A DNA stretch of 64,000 bases from Algoriphagus aestuariicola (GCF_017254835.1 NZ_JAFKCW010000002.1:62001-126000), one strand, 5' to 3'. Shown: positions 53,341-62,711, counted from the first letter of the stretch. Notes: generated by a model not told the origin, from the letters alone. Numbers and translations are program-made.

Positions 53341-56300
53341 ATGACCAATTTGAAAAAATCGGGGATAAAAAGCCTTCCCCTACTCTACGTTCTCGTATTG
53401 TTGTTTTCCTGCGGCAAAAAAGACTCATTTCTTTCTATGACAGAACCGAGGCGGGTAGAAATTCTCGTCTTGGGACATGACAGTGAGCATCACAACTCCG
53501 AAAAGTTGATGCTTTATTTGGAGACGCCTTTTTTCCAAAAGGGAATCAATCTGACCTACACATCCGACCCCAACGACCTCAACGAGTCGGTGCTGTACAA
53601 CTACGACGGTCTGATGATCTATGCAAACCACGATTCCATCAGCCCAAGTCAAGAAGCGGCGTTGAAAGACTACGTACAAAGTGGCAAAGCGCTGATCCCT
53701 ATCCACAGCGCTTCTTGGTGCTTCAGAAACTCAGACTGGTTCGTGAATGCCGTCGGTGGCCAATTTAGCACCCATGGTACCGGTCGATTCACGGCAGATA
53801 TCGTCGACGCTGAGCATCCTGCGATGAAAGGCATCGAGGAATTTGAAACTTGGGATGAAACCTACGTTCACTCCCACGTCAACCCCGATATGCATGTCCT
53901 GATGGAACGTGTCGAGGGCGACAAAAAGGAGCCATACACCTGGACTAGAGAAGAGGGAAAAGGGCGTGTTTTCTATACCGCCTATGGCCATAATGAAGAG
54001 ACCTGGAAGCAAGAGGAGTTTCAGGAACTAGTCGCAAATGGCATCCTATGGGCTGTCGGCGACAAAGTGAACGAGCTGCTTGCGGAGTACAAAATCCCAG
54101 TACCGCAGTTTCAGGATGCCGAAATCCCCAACTACGAAAAGCGTGATCCAGCACCGCGATTTCAGCTCCCCCTCTCTCCAGAGGAAAGTATGAAGTTGGT
54201 ACAGGTGCCAGTGGGCTTCGAAATGGAGCTTTTTGCCAGCGAACCGATGATCATTAATCCCATCGCAATGGCTTGGGACGAAAGAGGTAGATTGTTTGTC
54301 ATTGAGACGGTCGACTATCCCAACGAAATCAGAAAAGAAGGCGGTGACGACAAGATCAAAATCCTGGAAGATACGGATGGAGACGGCAAGGCCGACAAGG
54401 TTACCGTATTTGCAGACAAGCTGAACATCCCTACCTCCATCATGGCCGTTAACGGCGGGATGCTGATCTCAATGGCGCCGGACTTTGTGTTCCTCAAAGA
54501 TACCGACGGAGACGACGTGGCTGATGTACGCGAAGTGATCATGACTGGCTGGGGCAAAAGCGACACCCATGCTGGGCCTTCCAACCTGAAGTATGGTTTT
54601 GACAACAAAGTGTGGGGCGTATTGGGATACTCTGGATTCAACGGGGAAGTGAGCGGCCAAAGACATGCATTCGGCCAAGGCGTCTACCGATTTGAGCCAA
54701 GCGGCGAAAATCTGGAATACCTTGGGAATACCTCAAACAATACCTGGGGACTTGGATTCACCGAGGATTTTGAAACCTTTATTTCCACTGCCAACGGGCA
54801 GCACAGCGTGTATTTCTCCATGCCAAACAAGTACCTGAGACGCCCTATCTTTCAAGGCTCTGCCAATACGGTTCATGGCATAGACTCTCACTACGACATG
54901 CCTCACCTCACGCCATTCCTACGCCAGGTGGACTGGTTTGGCGGCTACACCGCTGCGGCTGGACATAATTTTTATACAGCAAGAAGCTTCCCACAAAGCT
55001 ACTGGAACCGCATAGCCTTTGTCGCAGAGCCAACAGGCCGCGTACTTCACAAAGCCATCATCAATAGCGAAGGCTCTGGCTTCGAGGAGAAAAATGGATT
55101 TAACATCCTGGCGAGTTCGGACGAGTGGTTCTCTCCTGTGCATGCAGAAGTAGGACCTGATGGCGCGCTTTGGGTCGCTGACTGGTATAACTTTATCATC
55201 CAACACAACCCTACTCCACGTGGCTTTGAAAACGGAGAAGGGAACGCTTACATCAACCCACTTCGTGATGCCAAACATGGACGAATCTACCGCATCAGCT
55301 ACAAAGGGGGCAAGGACTCAGAAGTATTTGACCTAGGAGACGCGGACGGCAATGAACTCCTGAAGGCGCTGAAAAGTGAAAATTTGTTCTGGAGATTGAC
55401 TGCGCAGCGCTTGATCGTAGAAAAACAAGACAAATCTGTACTCTCCGGACTCTATCAGATCATCGGAGATCAAAGTGTGGACGCTGTTGGTATCAACGGA
55501 CCTGCCATCAACGCGCTTTGGACCCTACAGGGATTGGGAGAACTAAATGGCGAAAATGCGGAGGCTATTCAGGTAGTCGAAAAGGCACTTTCCCATCCTT
55601 CTGCCGCCGTGCGAAAAAACGCTCTGAGAGTATTGCCTAGAACTGAATCCTCACTGAAGGCGATCTTGTCATCCAACATCATCAATGACTCTGATTTGCA
55701 TACCCGAAAAGAGGCCTTCTTGGCGCTGTCTGATATGCCGTTTTCCGAAGATGCGGCTAAGGCGCTGGTCGAAGCTGCAAAAGCTGAGGACAACGGAAAA
55801 GATTCTTATTTGCCCCAGTCGATTTTCGCAGCTGTTTTGGCGCATCCGACGGAGTTTGCCAAGCTCGACAACACCAATGCCCTTCAGGCTGCTGCGGATG
55901 CGGAATTCTCCTTGACCGACCGAATTTCCAGGAGCTTGGTAGCTGAGCAGTATCCTTTGGATCAGCGTAACAGCATCCTTTTCCCACCAGATGTCGCCGG
56001 AAAGGAGATTTCTATTCGTATGATCGTTTCCAAGGGAGACAATCCATTGGAAGGGGTGCTGGTAGCCCACGGAAACAACACCAATGGTTACAGCCTCTAC
56101 ATTTATCAGAACGACTTGTATTTCGCGGTAGCGCAGGACGAAAAACTCACGCTTCTCAAATCCAAAAAAGCGCTTCCGGAAGAGCAGTTTACCATCGACG
56201 CCAGTTTAGTGGAAGATGGAAGCCTGAGTCTCAAAATCAATGGCGAAGAAGTGGATAAGGGAAAAACCAAAGGGCTATTCACAGAACCGCTCTCCCCAAC

Positions 56301-56841
56301 AAGAGTTCGGGTGGGCCAAAACGATAGCAGGAATGTCGTAGGTAAATATGAGGGAGCCTGGTGGTTTGGAGGCAGACTAAGCAATAAGTCTACCCTAGCC
56401 TTGAAAAATCCGGGAGCTGAAATCGATGTCCTTGGAGAGTCTTCCAATACTGTCACTGCCAACGGTTCTACAGTAGTCAAACTTGCCGTGACTCCACATG
56501 AGATGAAGTTCAACAAAACGACCTTCACCGTAAAAGCGGGTTCCCAAGTTACCATTGACTTCGAAAACCCTGATTTCATGCAGCACAATCTGGTCATCGG
56601 TCAAAAAGGCTCCATGGAAGTCATCGGTGCCGCTGCCGACGAGCTTGCACGAGATCCTAAGGGCGCTGAACAAAACTATGTACCGAAGATCCCGCAAGTG
56701 ATCGCTGCCACCAAGTTGGTTGATCCAGAAGGAAGAGAATCGCTGGTATTTGTAGCGCCGACGGAGCCGGGAGAATATCCATTCATCTGTACAGTTCCAG
56801 GTCACTGGAGAATTATGAACGGAATCATGAAAGTTGAATAA
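53341..56841 (+). CDS. Multidomain lipoprotein: ThuA, dehydrogenase propeller, HEAT, LamG-like, azurin-like
   Basis: 1166 residues with a lipoprotein signal (lipobox LFSC, Cys24). Domains in order: ThuA-like (about 35-240); a sugar or PQQ-dehydrogenase-like beta-propeller (about 270-660, with LEDTDGDGKADK calcium-type repeats); HEAT-like repeats (about 675-830); a LamG-like beta-sandwich (about 860-1010); and a cupredoxin (about 1040-1166). The last has an azurin-type copper site: His1082 in MQHNLV, then Cys1150, His1155 and Met1159 in CTVPGHWRIM. Relatives usually end in a c-type cytochrome; here no CxxCH is present. Likely role: oxidation of a sugar with electrons passed to copper. It is first in an operon with a TIM-barrel epimerase and a Gfo/Idh/MocA enzyme. 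Confidence 0.88.
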   Translation: MTNLKKSGIKSLPLLYVLVLLFSCGKKDSFLSMTEPRRVEILVLGHDSEHHNSEKLMLYLETPFFQKGINLTYTSDPNDLNESVLYNYDGLMIYANHDSISPSQEAALKDYVQSGKALIPIHSASWCFRNSDWFVNAVGGQFSTHGTGRFTADIVDAEHPAMKGIEEFETWDETYVHSHVNPDMHVLMERVEGDKKEPYTWTREEGKGRVFYTAYGHNEETWKQEEFQELVANGILWAVGDKVNELLAEYKIPVPQFQDAEIPNYEKRDPAPRFQLPLSPEESMKLVQVPVGFEMELFASEPMIINPIAMAWDERGRLFVIETVDYPNEIRKEGGDDKIKILEDTDGDGKADKVTVFADKLNIPTSIMAVNGGMLISMAPDFVFLKDTDGDDVADVREVIMTGWGKSDTHAGPSNLKYGFDNKVWGVLGYSGFNGEVSGQRHAFGQGVYRFEPSGENLEYLGNTSNNTWGLGFTEDFETFISTANGQHSVYFSMPNKYLRRPIFQGSANTVHGIDSHYDMPHLTPFLRQVDWFGGYTAAAGHNFYTARSFPQSYWNRIAFVAEPTGRVLHKAIINSEGSGFEEKNGFNILASSDEWFSPVHAEVGPDGALWVADWYNFIIQHNPTPRGFENGEGNAYINPLRDAKHGRIYRISYKGGKDSEVFDLGDADGNELLKALKSENLFWRLTAQRLIVEKQDKSVLSGLYQIIGDQSVDAVGINGPAINALWTLQGLGELNGENAEAIQVVEKALSHPSAAVRKNALRVLPRTESSLKAILSSNIINDSDLHTRKEAFLALSDMPFSEDAAKALVEAAKAEDNGKDSYLPQSIFAAVLAHPTEFAKLDNTNALQAAADAEFSLTDRISRSLVAEQYPLDQRNSILFPPDVAGKEISIRMIVSKGDNPLEGVLVAHGNNTNGYSLYIYQNDLYFAVAQDEKLTLLKSKKALPEEQFTIDASLVEDGSLSLKINGEEVDKGKTKGLFTEPLSPTRVRVGQNDSRNVVGKYEGAWWFGGRLSNKSTLALKNPGAEIDVLGESSNTVTANGSTVVKLAVTPHEMKFNKTTFTVKAGSQVTIDFENPDFMQHNLVIGQKGSMEVIGAAADELARDPKGAEQNYVPKIPQVIAATKLVDPEGRESLVFVAPTEPGEYPFICTVPGHWRIMNGIMKVE

Positions 56842-56844
56842 TCC

Positions 56845-57705
56845 ATGGCCCTAGACGTAAAATTTGCGGTAAGCACTTGGCTATGGACCTCGCCATTCAA
56901 CAAAGAGACGACGTCCCTTTTTCCAAAAATCAAAAGCTACGGCTATGACGCAGTCGAGATTCCGGTAGAAGATCCGAGCCTGATTGACATCGACTGGGTA
57001 AAAAAAGCACTATCGGATAACGGGCTTCGGCCCGTCATCTGCGGAGCCTTTGGCCCCAGTAGAGACTTGACCAATGAAGATCCTTCCTACCATCAGACCT
57101 GTTTTGACTATCTGGACGCCTGCTTCGAAATCGCCTCGGAGCTCGACGCTGGCTTTGTAGCTGGTCCTATGTACTCGGCGGTTGGAAAAGCCAGACTGGT
57201 GTCTCCAGAACAAAAGAAAATCGAATGGGAAAGAGCCGTAACCAACCTTCGAAAAGTCTGCGACACCGCCGGGAAATACGGCTTGGAGATCGCAATCGAA
57301 ACCTTGAACCGCTTTGAAACCGACCTGATCAATACAGCGGCTGAGCTAAAGCAGTTGCTAGACGACATCAACGAGCCCGAAGCCAAAGCTATTCTGGACG
57401 GCTTTCACATGAATATCGAGGAACCCAGCATCGAAGAGGCGATAAAGACAGTCGGAGATAGATTGATCCATGTGCAGGTATCGGAAAACTACCGGGGTAC
57501 CCCTGGCACCGGCCAAACGAACTGGGCGGCTTGGAAGCGCGGATTGGAAGCCGTCAACTACAAAGGCTACGTGTCGATCGAGAGTTTTACTCCGGAGGTC
57601 AAGGAGCTGGCGGGCGCCGTATGCATTTGGAAGCCACTGGTACCGTCTCAGGACGGTTTTGCCAAAGAAGGCCTGGATTTCCTGAGAAAATGGGCCGCTG
57701 AATAA
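56845..57705 (+). CDS. Sugar phosphate isomerase/epimerase (xylose-isomerase-like TIM barrel)
   Basis: 286 residues. The metal-binding residues fit the D-tagatose/D-psicose 3-epimerase group: Glu in IAIETLNRFE, Asp in ILDGFHMNIEE, His in LIHVQVSEN and Glu in YVSIESF. Cytosolic, no signal. It begins 3 bases after the ThuA lipoprotein. Candidate activities are C3-epimerisation of a ketose or processing of a 3-keto sugar made by the partner oxidoreductase. Confidence 0.88.
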   Translation: MALDVKFAVSTWLWTSPFNKETTSLFPKIKSYGYDAVEIPVEDPSLIDIDWVKKALSDNGLRPVICGAFGPSRDLTNEDPSYHQTCFDYLDACFEIASELDAGFVAGPMYSAVGKARLVSPEQKKIEWERAVTNLRKVCDTAGKYGLEIAIETLNRFETDLINTAAELKQLLDDINEPEAKAILDGFHMNIEEPSIEEAIKTVGDRLIHVQVSENYRGTPGTGQTNWAAWKRGLEAVNYKGYVSIESFTPEVKELAGAVCIWKPLVPSQDGFAKEGLDFLRKWAAE

Positions 57706-57782
57706 AACTAAAACGCAAACCCATCGGACATGCTGATTGCCTACCACCTAGATATTGAAAAAAACCAAAATACGATTTACCC

Positions 57783-58895
57783 ATGACCAAAAAACCAATC
57801 AACATCGCCATCATAGGGCTGGGATTTGGTGCGGAGTTTATTCCCATCTACCAAAAACATCCCTTGGCCAATATGTACGCGATTTGTCAGAGAAATAAAG
57901 AAAAGGCCGAAGAGATCGGGAAAGCATTCGGGATCGAAAAGGTCTATACAGACTACGATGATCTTCTAAAAGATCCAAACATAGACGCGGTACATATCAA
58001 TACCCCTATCCAAAACCACGCGGAGCAATCAATCAAAGCCCTAAAAGCGGGCAAACATGTTGCCTGCACCGTCCCTATGGCAACTACGGTCGAAGAATGT
58101 CGCCAGATCGTAGAACTCACCGAAAAGACCGGCCTGACCTATATGATGATGGAGACTGTGATCTACAGCCGTGAGTTCCTCTTCGTCAAGGAAATGTATG
58201 AAAGAGGCGAACTAGGCAAAATCCAATTCCTCAGAGCTTCGCATCAGCAGGAAATGGCCGGATGGCCAGGATATTGGGAAGGCCTCCCTCCCATGCATTA
58301 CGCGACCCATTGCGTTGGGCCTGTCTTGGCATTGCCAAAAGCACAAGCGGAGTATGTGGCCTGCTTTGGATCCGGAAGAATAGACGAAAACCTAATTCCA
58401 AAGTACGGGTCGCCTTTTGCCATCGAGACTTGCCACATCAAGTTGAGGGATTCTGATCTGGCTGCGGAAGTGACCCGATCCCTTTTCAATACCGCAAGGC
58501 AATACCGCGAAAGCTTTGATGTCTATGGTTCAAAAAAATCCTTTGAATGGACACTGATCGAGCACGAGGACTCGGTAATCCACACAGGCGAGACGCCTTT
58601 ACGCGTGAAGATTCCTGACTATGCCCATCTGTTACCAGCTGAGATCGCCTCCTTTACAACCCAAGGCGTGTATGATTCTGACGACAACCAACACCTTTCC
58701 TTTATCCAAGGCTCAGGACATGGCGGCTCCCATCCTCACCTAGTCAATGAATTTCTAAATGCCTTGACGGCCGAACGAGCACCATATCCTGACGCTAGGG
58801 AATCAGCCAACATTACCTGTGTGGGGATTTTGGCCCATGAGTCGGCGATGGAAGGAGGAAAAATCAAACACTTGCCCGAATTCACTCTCAAATAA
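57783..58895 (+). CDS. Gfo/Idh/MocA-family oxidoreductase
   Basis: 370 residues, cytosolic. The Rossmann loop is IIGLGFGAEFIPIYQ, an unusual GLGFGAE form; the EKP motif is changed to CTVPMATTVE, so the normal catalytic Lys is replaced. The HYATHCVGPVLA segment carries the catalytic His. The loss of Lys at EKP suggests a different reaction (for example a lyase or hydratase on a 3-keto sugar) or binding only. It is third in the AraC-controlled sugar operon, 77 bases after the epimerase gene, and is followed by a terminator. Confidence 0.87.
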   Translation: MTKKPINIAIIGLGFGAEFIPIYQKHPLANMYAICQRNKEKAEEIGKAFGIEKVYTDYDDLLKDPNIDAVHINTPIQNHAEQSIKALKAGKHVACTVPMATTVEECRQIVELTEKTGLTYMMMETVIYSREFLFVKEMYERGELGKIQFLRASHQQEMAGWPGYWEGLPPMHYATHCVGPVLALPKAQAEYVACFGSGRIDENLIPKYGSPFAIETCHIKLRDSDLAAEVTRSLFNTARQYRESFDVYGSKKSFEWTLIEHEDSVIHTGETPLRVKIPDYAHLLPAEIASFTTQGVYDSDDNQHLSFIQGSGHGGSHPHLVNEFLNALTAERAPYPDARESANITCVGILAHESAMEGGKIKHLPEFTLK

Positions 58896-58914
58896 GCCAC
58901 CAGCCTATTAAACC

Positions 58915-58951
58915 AAGAAAGGCGGTCCTTATGGGCTGCCTTTCCTATTTT
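58915..58951 (+). terminator. Terminator after the sugar operon
   Basis: AAGAAAGGC and GCCTTTC arms with an imperfect inner stem (GTCC/GGGC), followed by CTATTTT; moderate strength. Confidence 0.6.
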
Positions 58952-59010
58952 AAACCGTATCTAAAGGCCGAAGTGTTGGAGTTCTTTTGGCCTCGTACAG
59001 CTAACGCGTT

Positions 59011-59385
59011 TTACTTTATCCGCTTCGCCTCTGCGGTAAACATGCCCATCAGACTGCCAGAGGAAAAATCCTCATCCACCTTTTTCAGGTCCAGCGTAAC
59101 ATCATATCCAGAGATGGTAAAGGCTGCATTCAGCACATCCCCGGCCACAGTCACGGAGCTCATCATGCTTTCCGTACCCGAGGCATCCTCGATAAAATAG
59201 CCCATGGTTTTGTCGTCAACCGTCTCAAACCGCATGGGGATGGTCGCATCACCCTGAGGGGTGTCTTTGACCAGAACTTCCCATTTGCCGTCAAAGTAAG
59301 AGACTTGGTTCAATTCCTTTTCTTGTAAATCAGAAGACCCAAAAAAGGTCACTAGCAAAGCAATGCTTGTAAAGAGTAATTTCAT
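59011..59385 (-). CDS. Exported hypothetical protein, 124 aa
   Basis: 124 residues with a likely signal peptide (MKLLFTSIALLVTFFGSSDLQ). The mature part reads as a small beta-barrel-like domain (FDGKWEVLVKDTPQGDATIPM, in short; then repeated strands), similar to lipocalin-like or DUF-type barrel proteins. No specific family is recognised. Single gene, convergent with the sugar operon. Confidence 0.65.
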   Translation of the reverse strand: MKLLFTSIALLVTFFGSSDLQEKELNQVSYFDGKWEVLVKDTPQGDATIPMRFETVDDKTMGYFIEDASGTESMMSSVTVAGDVLNAAFTISGYDVTLDLKKVDEDFSSGSLMGMFTAEAKRIK

Positions 59386-59600
59386 CGTAATGGGGTTTAG
59401 GGTTATAACTTGAAAAAATTAGCAAAAAATCTTCAATATGTACTTCCGCTGAAAAATAAACTTTTCGGGACAACAAGTCAAAGAGAGTCCGAAGCATTAA
59501 ACAGGCCCGTTGCTGGGATTTCCACAGTAGTTTTCGGCCTCTTCAAGCCCATCTACTACTTCTGTTACTTTGCCCTTTGTACGTATGTCTCGATCAGAGT

Positions 59601-59657
59601 GGTCTGCTCCTAGGAATGTTCCCATAAACGTCCCCTTCCTAGGTCTGACCGACCTAG
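59601..59657. repeat. REP-like imperfect palindrome with nested hairpin
   Basis: CTAGGTC (59639-59645) and GACCTAG (59651-59657) form a perfect 7-bp hairpin with a 5-base loop. A larger imperfect inverted repeat pairs GGTC..CCTAGG (59601-59614) with CCTAGG..GACC (59638-59650). It lies in a 363-base stretch (59386-59748) without a convincing gene; ORFs of about 65 codons there have unnatural composition. The shape resembles REP elements, but no transposase of that kind is seen. Confidence 0.4.
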
Positions 59658-59711
59658 CAACCTTTAGCGGCGGGACCACAATTCCCAAATCACTCGAAAT
59701 CTATGAGTCCA

Positions 59712-59744
59712 TAAAAAGAAAAACCACCCATTTCTGAGTGGTTT
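59712..59744 (-). terminator. Terminator downstream of tRNA-Thr
   Basis: AAACCAC and GTGGTTT arms (59721-59727, 59738-59744) with a T-run on the minus strand, just 5 bases from the 3' end of the tRNA. Confidence 0.75.
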
Positions 59745-59748
59745 ACTG

Positions 59749-59821
<73 letters not shown>

Positions 59822-59838
59822 TTACCTTTATCGTGGTG

Positions 59839-59869
59839 CAAATATAGACTTTCGGGTATTTCTCTCCAA
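59839..59869 (-). promoter_or_regulatory. Promoter of tRNA-Thr
   Basis: On the minus strand TTGG (59866-59869) precedes TATATTTG (59839-59846) by 19 bases; the -7 box is a perfect TAnnTTTG. This is the clearest Bacteroidetes-type promoter in the window, placing the start about 10 bases before the tRNA. Confidence 0.65.
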
Positions 59870-59929
59870 GTCCGATATCCATGTTTTTGCTTCCGCTTCT
59901 CTATCTCGCAGATTTTGAGAGAGAAAAAT

Positions 59930-61993
59930 TTAGAATTCTTTCAGGATGTTCAGCTTCTTCTTAAGCTTGTCAATTTCTTCTTCTGCCTTTTGGATCTTGA
60001 TGTCAAATTGGTCTTTGAGCTTATCCGCGGTTTTTGAAGCAGTAAAGAACTCGAGGTTGTTTTTCCACAGCGTAATGTTGTTTTCCAAATCAGAGATCTG
60101 CTTGCGGATGCCATGTTCTTTCTTGTTCAGCGTCTTGACTGCATTTGGATCGGATTGGATACGGTTCAGATTCAGTCTAAACAAGAAGTCTTCTCTGTCC
60201 GTGTCTGTGGAGTCCAGATTTTCCAGATATTGATCGACAGCTTCCTTGAATTGGGCCTGGACTTCCTTGATGTTCTTACGCGGCACGAAGCCAATCTCGT
60301 TGAATTCGGTAACCCAAGTCGTCAGTGCCTCCTCGCTCAAATTCTCCCCTGCAGCAGCGGACAAGATGGTCTGAATAAGTTCTTGCTTTTTCTTCAGGTT
60401 CTGATCAAATTCTGAATGAGCTTGTCTGTTGGAATTTCTTCGGTTTTCGAAGAAAGCATCACAGGCAGCCTTGAACTTCTTGTAGAGCGAATCCCTGTTT
60501 TTTTCCGGGGTGGGTCCCAGCTTTTTCCAGTCCTGCTGCAGTTTTACCAATTGATTGGCGGTATTTTGCCAGTCTGTGTTTTCCATCAAAGATTCTGCTT
60601 GAGCGATAAGCTCCTCCGCTTTTTTCTGATTGGTCGCGCGGATTTCATCCAGCTCTTTAAAGAATAGGTTTTTGTTGTGGAAGAAATGCTTGAAAGCCGC
60701 CCAGAACGCCTTGTTTATTTCTTTTCCAGCCTCCTTGGGCACCGGTCCGATCTTTTCCCAAGCCTTTTGAACCTCCAAAATCTCTTTCGTTTTGATATTC
60801 CAGTCTTTGATTCGATCAGCCTTGAAATCGGCAAATGGAGCCAACTGGGCAATCAGTGCCTCTTTATCAGTTTGATTCTTTTTGAAGACTTCTTTCTGAC
60901 CTTCAAAAAACTCCTTTCTGCGGTCGTAGACAGCATCTGAGGCAGCCTTAAACCGCTGCCAAAGATTTTCTTGGTCTTCTCTCGGTACGGGCCCAATATG
61001 CTTGAATTCCTCATGCAGCTCATTCAGCTGACGGATGGCCTCTTTGAGTTCCTTCACGTCTTTGAGCAGCTCGGCTTTCTCACAAAGCTCAGTTTTGCTT
61101 TCCAGATTCTTTTTTCTGTCGAGCTCTTTTAGCTCAAAGTAAATGCTACGGTTGTCGTAGAAACGGTCCATTAAGGCATTGAAACTTGCCCACAGGTTAC
61201 GATTTTGAGCGGTAGGCACTGGGCCAATGGATTTCCACTCCTCCTGGATTGCTTTGACCGCGCCCATGCTCAGGGTAGTCTCTTCGCCGTCTACCAGGTC
61301 CCGAAGTTTATTGAGTAGTTCGTTTTTGGCTGTAAGGTTTTTTTCCTTCTGCTTTTCGGCTTCCTTTCTGAGTGAGTTAATTTGATACCTGAAGTCGTTG
61401 AACACTTTGAAAAATTCGCGTTCTTCTTCATGCTGACGATATTCGAAATCATCTTCCGCTCCGCCCTCAGCTTTGAATTTGCTCAGAGCTTCCTCCTTGT
61501 CTTTGGATACTAGTTCGTCAAATGCAGCCTTGATTTCATGTGCAGTCTTGTCGAGCTTCAGTACAGGAATATGGTGGATTTTGTCTTTGAGCAGCTTCAA
61601 TAGCTGAACCTTGTTCAATCCGGATAGTTCCAAGTGCTCGTCTGCATGCTCATGTTCATCTTCCTCTGTCTCTTCCCCCTGGGAATCCCCAGCTTCGGTT
61701 TGTTCGCTACTTTCGCTACTTACTGAAGGTTCATTTGAAACGGTTGATTCGGATTGAGTTGCTTCTTCCACTTGAGCGTCATCACTAGAAGCTGGCTCCT
61801 TACTCTCAGGTTCGGAAGATTCGGATTTACTTGCAACCGCTACAGGCTCACTCTCTTGTATGTCGCCATCTTCCAACGCCTGAATGGCTTCAGATTCTTC
61901 GGCTTGTTCTGCATTCTCGATACCCTTCACTTCCTCGTCAGAAGCTTGGGTCACCTTGTCTTTTTGGGACAATTCGTTACTTTTCTCAGTCAT
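59930..61993 (-). CDS. Large DUF349 repeat protein
   Basis: 687 residues: an acidic, Glu/Ser-rich N terminus (about 1-150), then five DUF349-type helical repeats marked by W..IGPVP motifs (EEWKSIGPVPTAQNR, FKHIGPVPRE, WEKIGPVPKEAGK, WKKLGPTPEKN, FNEIGFVPRKN), and a C-terminal coiled coil (residues about 625-687). No signal. DUF349 proteins are of uncertain function; a role in ribosome or cell-wall processes has been suggested for some. A -7-like box (TACTTTTG at 62024-62031) lies just upstream, without a good -33. Confidence 0.88.
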   Translation of the reverse strand: MTEKSNELSQKDKVTQASDEEVKGIENAEQAEESEAIQALEDGDIQESEPVAVASKSESSEPESKEPASSDDAQVEEATQSESTVSNEPSVSSESSEQTEAGDSQGEETEEDEHEHADEHLELSGLNKVQLLKLLKDKIHHIPVLKLDKTAHEIKAAFDELVSKDKEEALSKFKAEGGAEDDFEYRQHEEEREFFKVFNDFRYQINSLRKEAEKQKEKNLTAKNELLNKLRDLVDGEETTLSMGAVKAIQEEWKSIGPVPTAQNRNLWASFNALMDRFYDNRSIYFELKELDRKKNLESKTELCEKAELLKDVKELKEAIRQLNELHEEFKHIGPVPREDQENLWQRFKAASDAVYDRRKEFFEGQKEVFKKNQTDKEALIAQLAPFADFKADRIKDWNIKTKEILEVQKAWEKIGPVPKEAGKEINKAFWAAFKHFFHNKNLFFKELDEIRATNQKKAEELIAQAESLMENTDWQNTANQLVKLQQDWKKLGPTPEKNRDSLYKKFKAACDAFFENRRNSNRQAHSEFDQNLKKKQELIQTILSAAAGENLSEEALTTWVTEFNEIGFVPRKNIKEVQAQFKEAVDQYLENLDSTDTDREDFLFRLNLNRIQSDPNAVKTLNKKEHGIRKQISDLENNITLWKNNLEFFTASKTADKLKDQFDIKIQKAEEEIDKLKKKLNILKEF

Positions 61994-62041
61994 AAAAACG
62001 ATACTATTTCAAGGCAATATGGGCAAAAGTAGGGATTTTGC

Positions 62042-62611
62042 CTAATTTAATCTTGGGTCGAGGGGATAATTTGCGATTACCTTAAACTCCCCTCCCATGT
62101 TTTTCAAAAGCAATCTCCAAAGCTCATCGGGGGTGTTTCCAAGGACGTCCGCATCCACTTTATGGTCACAGATAATCCAGGTATTTTCACCCAATTCATC
62201 TGACAGTTGGCCCGAACCCCAGCCGCTATATCCAATAAAAAAACGTACGTCATGGGGGGCCAAAAGCCCGCTTTTTAGCTGGTCAACCAAGCTCTCAAAA
62301 TCCCCTCCCCACCAAAGATCCTCCCCGATGGCAATGCTGCCTTCGAGGATTTTTTCGCCGAAATAGATAAAATGCAAAGTGTTTTGCTCGACCGGGCCCC
62401 CAACGAAAACTTCATTTTCCAGAAAAGACAGTTCCTCTACCAATTCACTCAAATGAAGTATGGACGGCTTATTAAGAACCAGCCCAAAACTTCCTTCGGA
62501 ATTGTGTTCACAAAGCAGAACCACGGATCGCACGAAGTTCTCATCCTGCAAAAACGGTTCAGAAATTAGTAGATTTCCTGCTTGGGGAATTTTCGAAGGC
62601 TCATTCTTCAT
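62042..62611 (-). CDS. YqgE/AlgH-family protein
   Basis: 189 residues, with the family start GNLLISEPFLQDENFVRSVVLL and blocks GLVLNKPS, VFVGGPVE and RFFIGYSGWGSGQL. Cytosolic. Its biochemical function is unknown; in Pseudomonas the AlgH homologue affects alginate and virulence-gene expression. It lies 48 bases upstream of the DUF349 gene on the same strand. Confidence 0.93.
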   Translation of the reverse strand: MKNEPSKIPQAGNLLISEPFLQDENFVRSVVLLCEHNSEGSFGLVLNKPSILHLSELVEELSFLENEVFVGGPVEQNTLHFIYFGEKILEGSIAIGEDLWWGGDFESLVDQLKSGLLAPHDVRFFIGYSGWGSGQLSDELGENTWIICDHKVDADVLGNTPDELWRLLLKNMGGEFKVIANYPLDPRLN

Positions 62612-62652
62612 GCTTGTATCCTTTCCTTTTCAGTGAAAAATATAGGCTTAAA

Positions 62653-62683
62653 TTTTAAAAATCCAATGCCTATGGTACTTTTA
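62653..62683 (+). promoter_or_regulatory. Candidate pdxH promoter
   Basis: TTTT (62653-62656), 19 bases, then TACTTTTA (62676-62683), one base from the -7 consensus TAnnTTTG. Leader about 22 bases. Confidence 0.4.
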
Positions 62684-62711
62684 TCAAGCAATTTCCAACA
62701 CAAGAAAATCA

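Noticed and set aside
59410-59613. 67-codon frame on the plus strand in the gap before tRNA-Thr
   Set aside because: Odd composition, no promoter or ribosome-binding site, and it overlaps the REP-like repeat.
59497-59688. 63-codon minus-strand frame in the same gap, considered as a RAYT-type transposase remnant
   Set aside because: No HUH or other transposase motif is visible; only the palindrome is supported.
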